From a bacterium (GTDB lineage Bacteria > Myxococcota_A > Polyangia > Nannocystales > Nannocystaceae), in assembly GCA_024742475.1 (NCBI GenBank), contig JANSYI010000033.1:38355-102354 (forward strand): 64,000 bases of DNA, given 5' to 3'. Both the position numbers and the translations under genes were made by a program. Positions 59,371-64,000 of the stretch are shown here, piece after piece (within the stretch, counting starts at the first letter, position 1; the number at the start of each line of letters is the position of its first letter). The notes beneath the pieces were generated by a model, which worked only from the letters and a program-made list of their open reading frames with translations, ran no database searches and was not told the origin of the DNA.

Positions 59371-60495
59371 ATGCACATCAGCAGCGTCTTCGACTCGGGG
59401 AACATCGTCGTCATCAAGGCCGACGATGCCAGCGACATCGAGCTCGAGATTCGTCCCGACGCCGGGGAGGACCACTTCCAGTGGTTCCACTACCGCGTCA
59501 GCGGGTCCCGGGGCACGGCGTTGACGATGAAGATCACCAACGCGCGGCGCGCGAGTTATCCCGAGGGCTGGCAGAACTACCGGGCCGTGGCGTCGTACGA
59601 TCGCGACGAGTGGTTCCGGGTGCCGACCCGCTACGAGGGCGGCGAGCTGATCATCGAGCACACCCCCGACGCCGACGCGGTCTGGTACGCCTACTTTGCG
59701 CCCTACTCGCTCGACCGTCACTACGACCTGCTCGCCGAGGCGCAGACGGTCGAGGGCGTCAGGCTCGAGCGGCTCGGGGCCACCGTCGACGGGCGAGACA
59801 TCGACCTGCTGCAGGTCGGCGAGGATGGCGACGACAAGCGGTCGTGCTGGATCATCGCCCGGCAGCACCCCGGCGAGTCCATGGCCGAGTGGCTCGTCGA
59901 GGGCCTGCTCGAGCGCCTGTTCGACGACGAGGATCCCGTCGCGCGTGAGGTGCGAGAACGCGCGTGCCTGTACGTCGTGCCCAACATGAACCCCGACGGC
60001 TCCACCCGCGGGCATCTGCGCAACAACGCCGCCGGCAAGAACCTCAACCGCCAGTGGGAAGAGCCCAGCGCCGAGCTCAGCCCCGAGGTCTACTACGTCC
60101 GCGCCAAGATGGAGGCCACCGGCGTCGACTTCTTCCTCGACGTGCACGGCGACGAGGCCCTGCCCTACAACTTCATCAGCGGGGGCGAGGGCATCAAGTC
60201 GTGGGACGACGACAAAGCGGCCCGCGAGAGGCGGTACAGCGACGCCCTCTTGGCCGCCAGCCCCGACTTCCAGACCAAGTTCGGCTACCCCGTGCCCGAG
60301 CCCGGCGAGGCCAACAACACCATGGCCAGCAACTGGATCGGCGAGCGCTTCGGATGCCTCGCGATCACGCTCGAGCAGCCCTTCAAGGACACCGCCGACA
60401 CGCCCCATCCGCTGGGCTGGTCGCCATCGCGCTGCCGCAAGTTCGGCGCCGCGCAGCTCGACGCCCTGCTCGTTGCCTTGCGCGCAGCCCGGTAG
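59371..60495 (+). CDS. M14-family cytosolic carboxypeptidase (CCP/Nna1-like)
   Basis: A 374-residue enzyme without signal peptide. An N-terminal beta-sandwich (HFQWFHYRVSGSRGTALTMKITNA) is the extra domain of cytosolic carboxypeptidases. The zinc site is HPGES (His 166, Glu 169) with DVHGDE (His 259). VPNMNPDGSTRGHLRNNAAGKNLNRQW provides substrate-binding Asn-Arg, and LAITLEQPF the catalytic Glu. In eukaryotes this family trims polyglutamate side chains; bacterial substrates are mostly unknown. Confidence 0.9.
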   Translation: MHISSVFDSGNIVVIKADDASDIELEIRPDAGEDHFQWFHYRVSGSRGTALTMKITNARRASYPEGWQNYRAVASYDRDEWFRVPTRYEGGELIIEHTPDADAVWYAYFAPYSLDRHYDLLAEAQTVEGVRLERLGATVDGRDIDLLQVGEDGDDKRSCWIIARQHPGESMAEWLVEGLLERLFDDEDPVAREVRERACLYVVPNMNPDGSTRGHLRNNAAGKNLNRQWEEPSAELSPEVYYVRAKMEATGVDFFLDVHGDEALPYNFISGGEGIKSWDDDKAARERRYSDALLAASPDFQTKFGYPVPEPGEANNTMASNWIGERFGCLAITLEQPFKDTADTPHPLGWSPSRCRKFGAAQLDALLVALRAAR

Positions 60496-60607
60496 CGCCC
60501 CGGGCCAACTTCACGCCGATGCCATGGGGTCCTTGGGCCTCGACAATGGTGCTAATGTGGGGTCCTGGGGGTACGCGTTCGCCCAACAGCGACGCCACTT
60601 GGTGACC

Positions 60608-62275
60608 ATGAAGAGACTGACTCGAGGATTGATCGCGACGGCGCTACTCGCCGCTCCTTCCGTGGCCCACGCCGATCCGGGCGACATCGTCGGCATCGAG
60701 ATCGACAGCGTTGACGTCGACGGCGACACCGTAGGCGACAACGTCTACGGCTACTGGGAGTACCTGCCCACCGCCTACGACACCATCGGCGAGCCCTGGC
60801 CGATGTTCATCTTCCTCTCCGGCATCGGCGAGAACGGCAACGGCACCCTGCCCCCGGGTGGATGCTCGGGCCCCGGTCACGCCGGCGAGTACCTGTGCCG
60901 CAACCTCCGCCATGGGCCGCAGTCGCACATCTGGAACAATCTCTATGGCGACGGCTCGCTGTCGGACTGGGACGACGAGGAACGCCCCTTCATCGTCATC
61001 TCCCCGCAGAACCCGGCCCCGCTCTTCGTGCTCGGCAACCCGTACGAGCCCGACGACATGGACGCGTTCCTCGACTTCCTCATCGCCAACTACAACGTCG
61101 ACCCGCGCCGGATCTACCTCACGGGCATGTCGATGGGCGGCTACAGCGTCACGCTGCACGCCGTGAACTACTCGGGGCGCTACGCCGCGGTCAGCCTGCT
61201 GCCCGGCGTCGGGGTCAACCCCGGCGACCCCGAGTTGCCCGGGCCCTGCGACATGGGCCGGACCGCGATGTGGGCATTTCACGGCGACAACGACGGCGTG
61301 CAGTACTTCGATCCCGACGACCTCGCCCGCTTCGTGCGTGACGTCGCCGACTGCCCCGAGCCCCACCCCGTCGCCCAGCTCACCATGTACGAGGGCGCCG
61401 GCCACAACGTCTGGGCTCGAACGATCGATCCGCCGCAGGGCATGGACGACGCCGTCTACGACGGCTACCCCCTCGAAAACGGCACCGTCATCGACACCGT
61501 CCCGTTCGACGTCGACCTCTACGAATGGCTGCTGACCTACGACCTCCCCGAGGTCTCCGCCGGGCCCGACTTCGAGGTCACCACCGATGATGCCTCGTTC
61601 GATATCACCGCGTTCGTCACCGACGACGACCCGGTCGAGTTCACCTGGACGCAGACCGCAGGTGCACCGCTCACCCTCACCAACGCCGACAGCCAGACGC
61701 TGACCGTGAGCAACCTCGAGGAGGGCGAGTACACCTTCGAGGTGTTCGGCCTCGACGCCGACGACCAGTGGGACGAGGACGAGGTCACCGTCACCGTGGT
61801 CCCAGGCATGGGTGGAGGCTCCGAGTCCGAAGGCGAGACCGACTCCGCAGGCGAGACCGACTCCGCAGGCGAGACCGACTCGAGCTCGAGCGGCGGAGAG
61901 TCCACATCGGGCACCACCACCGGTCCTGGCGAGTCCACCTCGGGCACCACCGGCGCCGGCGAGTCCGGCGCGTCGACCAGCAGCTCCGACACCGCGGCTG
62001 GCTCCGACTCCACCTCCAACGGTGGCGGGCCGGGCACCGACACGGGCGGCTCCGATTCGGACTCCGCCGCTTCAGCCAGCGGCTCCGACAGCGACGCCGA
62101 GGGCTCAGCGTCGGACACCGCCGCCGGCTCCGACTCGAACGCCGAGACCGACTCCGACACCGACGGCGGTGGCTCGAGCGCCGACGGCAGCGGCTGCAAC
62201 GCCGGCGGCGCCCCCCCGAGCCTGTGGATGCTCGGGATCTTTGGCCTCGTCGCCACACGACGCCGTCGTCGCTGA
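60608..62275 (+). CDS. Secreted esterase with Ig/PKD-like domain and MYXO-CTERM-like tail
   Basis: A 555-residue secreted protein. Signal peptide (about 1-22). The alpha/beta-hydrolase domain (about 25-305) resembles PHB depolymerase or feruloyl esterase LpqC-like proteins: MFIFLSGIGENGNG, TGMSMGGYSV with nucleophile Ser 175, AFHGDNDGVQYFD with the acid and GAGHNVW with His. A PKD/REJ-like beta-sandwich (about 315-398) follows. The long Ser/Asp/Thr/Gly linker includes tandem GETDSA repeats. The C-terminus is GCNAGGAPP, a hydrophobic helix and RRRRR. Surface-anchored hydrolase by analogy. Confidence 0.85.
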   Translation: MKRLTRGLIATALLAAPSVAHADPGDIVGIEIDSVDVDGDTVGDNVYGYWEYLPTAYDTIGEPWPMFIFLSGIGENGNGTLPPGGCSGPGHAGEYLCRNLRHGPQSHIWNNLYGDGSLSDWDDEERPFIVISPQNPAPLFVLGNPYEPDDMDAFLDFLIANYNVDPRRIYLTGMSMGGYSVTLHAVNYSGRYAAVSLLPGVGVNPGDPELPGPCDMGRTAMWAFHGDNDGVQYFDPDDLARFVRDVADCPEPHPVAQLTMYEGAGHNVWARTIDPPQGMDDAVYDGYPLENGTVIDTVPFDVDLYEWLLTYDLPEVSAGPDFEVTTDDASFDITAFVTDDDPVEFTWTQTAGAPLTLTNADSQTLTVSNLEEGEYTFEVFGLDADDQWDEDEVTVTVVPGMGGGSESEGETDSAGETDSAGETDSSSSGGESTSGTTTGPGESTSGTTGAGESGASTSSSDTAAGSDSTSNGGGPGTDTGGSDSDSAASASGSDSDAEGSASDTAAGSDSNAETDSDTDGGGSSADGSGCNAGGAPPSLWMLGIFGLVATRRRRR

Positions 62276-62279
62276 AGGC

Positions 62280-63206
62280 TCAGTCCTCGGCCAACCGAAA
62301 CGCCTCCGGGATCGACGCTTCGAACCGGAGGCGTTCTCCGTTGCGGTGATCCAGCTCGAGCGCCTGCGCGTGAAGGCCAAGGCGGGCCCCCTTCGGCCAA
62401 TCGTCGGGCTGCCCGTCGACGCCGTACAGGTCGTCGAAGACCAGTGGGTGTCCGGCGCGGGCAAAGTGGACCCGGATCTGGTGCTTTCGACCCGAGATCG
62501 GTCGCACCCGCACCAGACTCTTGCGTCCGTCGGTCTGCAGCCGCTCGAACCGCGTCTGGCTCGGCTTGCCGTGGCGATCGACCACCACCCCGGTGGCGTC
62601 CTCCACCCGCAGCGCCCACGTCCACGTCCCGCGCTCGGGGACCACGCCGTGCACCAGGGCGACGTAGGTCTTGGTCGTCGTGCGCGCTTCGAACTGCCCC
62701 GTGTAGAACGCGACGAGCTCGCGCCGACGCGCGTAGGCGATCACCCCCGATGTGTTGCGATCGAGTCGGTGCACGATCGAAGGGCACGCGCTCCGGTCGG
62801 GGGCCTCCTCCGCGTAGCGCAGCTGCAACCGCCGCAGCAGGTTCATCGACTGCACCCCCGAGCTGGGGTGGACCGCGATGCCAGAGGGCTTGTCCACCAC
62901 CACCAGATCCTCGTCCTCGTGCAGGATCCTCAGGGAAATCGCGCGCACGGCCTCGAGATCTTCCGCCGCCCGCGGCAGCACGATCCGGACGCGCTCCCCG
63001 GGGCGAAGGCGGCGCGACTTCTTCACCCGCGTACCGTCCACCGTGACCGCGCCCTGCCCGACGAAGCCCGCGAGCGACTGCCTCGAGCGCCAGGGAAGCA
63101 TCACCGCGAGCACCGCGTCGACGCGCATGTCGTCTTGGTGCTCGTCGACCACGTGCTCGACCACGTGGGAGTCGGCCTGGGGCTCCACGTCCGCCATGGT
63201 ACTCAC
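62280..63206 (-). CDS. RluA/RluD-family pseudouridine synthase
   Basis: A 308-residue RNA-modifying enzyme. An S4 domain (SRQSLAGFVGQGAVTVDGTRV, about 41-75) precedes the catalytic domain with HRLDRNTSG (Asp 149), ARTTTKTYVALVHG and SGRKHQIRVHFARAGHPLVFDDLYG. This is a second RluA-family member; target uridines unknown. GTG 63206 or ATG 63197 may start it, and the divergent trmO gene begins only 6 nt away. An 11-bp inverted repeat lies in its last codons. Confidence 0.9.
   Translation of the reverse strand: MSTMADVEPQADSHVVEHVVDEHQDDMRVDAVLAVMLPWRSRQSLAGFVGQGAVTVDGTRVKKSRRLRPGERVRIVLPRAAEDLEAVRAISLRILHEDEDLVVVDKPSGIAVHPSSGVQSMNLLRRLQLRYAEEAPDRSACPSIVHRLDRNTSGVIAYARRRELVAFYTGQFEARTTTKTYVALVHGVVPERGTWTWALRVEDATGVVVDRHGKPSQTRFERLQTDGRKSLVRVRPISGRKHQIRVHFARAGHPLVFDDLYGVDGQPDDWPKGARLGLHAQALELDHRNGERLRFEASIPEAFRLAED
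62299..62335 (+). terminator. 11-bp inverted repeat after the esterase gene
   Basis: AACGCCTCCGG and CCGGAGGCGTT form perfect arms with a 15-nt loop, 24 nt after the esterase stop, inside the 3' end of the convergent pseudouridine synthase gene. No U-tract, so a factor-independent terminator is doubtful. Confidence 0.3.
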
Positions 63207-63211
63207 CCGAG

Positions 63212-63739
63212 GTGGCCAAGCCGATCCCGCCCAAGCATTACACGCAGGACGCGGACTTCCCCACCGAGATTACGCTCCAGCCCATCGGTATCGTCCGCTC
63301 GCCTCACAAGGAGCGCCACGGAACCCCTCGTCAGGCCGTCTTGCCCGCCAAGCCCGAGCTTCGCGACTCCGAGCAGACCGTCTTGGAGCTCTTCCCCCAC
63401 GTCTTCTCCCCCCACGCCACCGGTGACCTCGAGGGCTTCGAGATGCTCTGGGTGCTCAGCTGGATGCACCTCAACCACGGCTGGCGCAACAAGGTCGCCG
63501 TGCCCGGCTTCGAGAAGAAGGGTCTGCTCTCCACCCGGGCGCCGCACCGGCCCAACCCGATCGCCCTCTCCGCCGTCCGCCTGCTGCGGGTCGAGGGTCT
63601 GCAGCTCATCGTCGAGCGCACCGATCTGCTCGACGGCACCCCCATCGTCGACATCAAGCCCTACGTGCCCTACTGCGACGCCTTTCCCCACGTCAGCGCC
63701 GGCTGGGTCGACCAGCGCGGCAAGACCCCAGGCAACTGA
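63212..63739 (+). CDS. trmO: tRNA (t6A37) N6-methyltransferase TrmO/TsaA
   Basis: A 175-residue beta-barrel SAM-dependent methyltransferase that methylates t6A37 in tRNA-Thr. PIGIVRSPHKERHGTPRQ at the N-terminus, LEGFEMLWVLSWMHLNHGW and the signature GLLSTRAPHRPNPIALSAVRLL are present, and LDGTPIVDIKPYVPYCDA ends the core. GTG start 63212. TACTCA ends 6 nt upstream, a near match to the recurrent -10 element. Confidence 0.92.
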   Translation: MAKPIPPKHYTQDADFPTEITLQPIGIVRSPHKERHGTPRQAVLPAKPELRDSEQTVLELFPHVFSPHATGDLEGFEMLWVLSWMHLNHGWRNKVAVPGFEKKGLLSTRAPHRPNPIALSAVRLLRVEGLQLIVERTDLLDGTPIVDIKPYVPYCDAFPHVSAGWVDQRGKTPGN

Positions 63740-63771
63740 GGGGCACAGGGCCCTGAGGAGGGGGAGTCCGG

Positions 63772-63868
63772 CAAGAACCAGTCCGGAAGGACCGTCTCCT
63801 TGCAACGGTCAAGAACCAGTCCGGAACGGTCAAGAACCAGTCCGGAAGGACCGTCTCCTTGCAACGGT
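63772..63868. repeat. Tandem palindromic repeats (REP-like)
   Basis: Two full 38-nt copies (63772-63809 and 63831-63868) and one internally deleted copy (63810-63830) starting CAAGAACCAGTCCGGAA. Each full copy contains GACCGT and ACGGTC arms around a 9-nt loop. They lie 30 nt before a Y1-type transposase start, the arrangement of REP sequences next to their RAYT gene. Confidence 0.7.
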
Positions 63869-63897
63869 CGCCGGCGACGGCCGACCTGTTCGGGGCA

Positions 63898-64000
63898 ATG
63901 ACGATGCCCCGAAACCTCTATCCTGACACCACGCTGTACGTCACGTGCCGCGCTGTGCACCGCAGCTATCGGCTCGTGCCGACCCCCGTGGTGCGCAAGG
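63898..64000 (+). mobile_element. Start of a Y1/RAYT-type transposase gene (partial)
   Basis: ATG 63898 (or 63904) opens 34 codons running off the window. PRNLYPDTTLYVTCRAVHRSYRL resembles the N-terminal strand region of HUH single-strand transposases of the IS200/RAYT type; the HUH motif itself lies beyond the edge. The adjacent palindromic repeats support the call, but too little is visible for certainty. Confidence 0.5.

Noticed and set aside
63740..63897. CRISPR array
   Set aside because: Copies are adjacent with no spacers of uniform length and one copy is internally deleted.
63670..63960. Minus-strand open frame with an internally repeated peptide
   Set aside because: The repetition comes from the palindromic DNA repeats at 63772-63868; no start signal or family match.

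Overview
The window is very GC-rich, densely coding DNA with third codon positions almost always G or C. It looks like a myxobacterium (Myxococcota, probably the Nannocystis/Plesiocystis side). The signs are a Ser/Thr kinase fused to tetratricopeptide repeats, secreted proteins ending in MYXO-CTERM-like tails (Cys, hydrophobic helix, Arg cluster), lipoproteins with Ser/Thr/Gly/Asp-rich linkers, FG-GAP and LamG proteins, and many GTG starts. Assignment to order is inference. I saw no rRNA, tRNA or CRISPR array. No gene-free stretch exceeds 300 bases; the longest is 55700-55993, where I see nothing definite.

Layout. 1-285: end of a secreted protein. 288-7717 (minus): an export operon made of a MacB/LolD-type ATPase, three consecutive lipoprotein HlyD-type adaptors and a MacB-type permease, followed by a small-molecule kinase and an inositol-phosphatase-family enzyme. 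7860-12000: polysaccharide deacetylase, enoyl-CoA isomerase, secreted trypsin-like protease, YghU-type GST. 12028-15346 (minus): three glycosyltransferases with ATGA overlaps. 15437-28381: mostly housekeeping and unknown genes, including a methyltransferase-like protein, a cyclophilin lipoprotein, a crotonase, RNase J, an MFS carrier, YebC, a YgfB/YecA-like protein, an MJ1255-type glycosyltransferase and an RhlE-like helicase. 28409-40409: MtfA, a beta-barrel protein, CorA, GNAT, the kinase-TPR protein, DUF1853, an M3 peptidase, a subtilisin and a 54-residue ORF.

40489-49889 is the most interesting block. First comes a selenoprotein of the ArsC family, with an in-frame TGA read as selenocysteine and a hairpin just downstream. 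Then, on the minus strand, comes a cluster resembling a D-alanylation (dlt) system in a Gram-negative: MBOAT acyltransferase, SGNH protein, adenylating ligase, acyl carrier protein, sulfotransferase and two more SGNH proteins. It could activate an amino or other acid, load it on the carrier, pass it through MBOAT and esterify an extracytoplasmic glycan that may also be sulfated.

49970-64000: remnant of an M16 peptidase, a LamG-di-heme peroxidase lipoprotein, two RluA-family enzymes, TrhO, an Asp/Ser-repeat lipoprotein with a clear terminator, an FG-GAP protein, an M14 carboxypeptidase, a secreted esterase, TrmO, and short palindromic repeats next to the start of a Y1-type transposase.

A recurring signal is a TAnnnT hexamer ending about 6 nt (range 6-10) before the start codon of about twenty genes. 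This implies leaderless or nearly leaderless transcripts in this organism, and it helped choose several starts.
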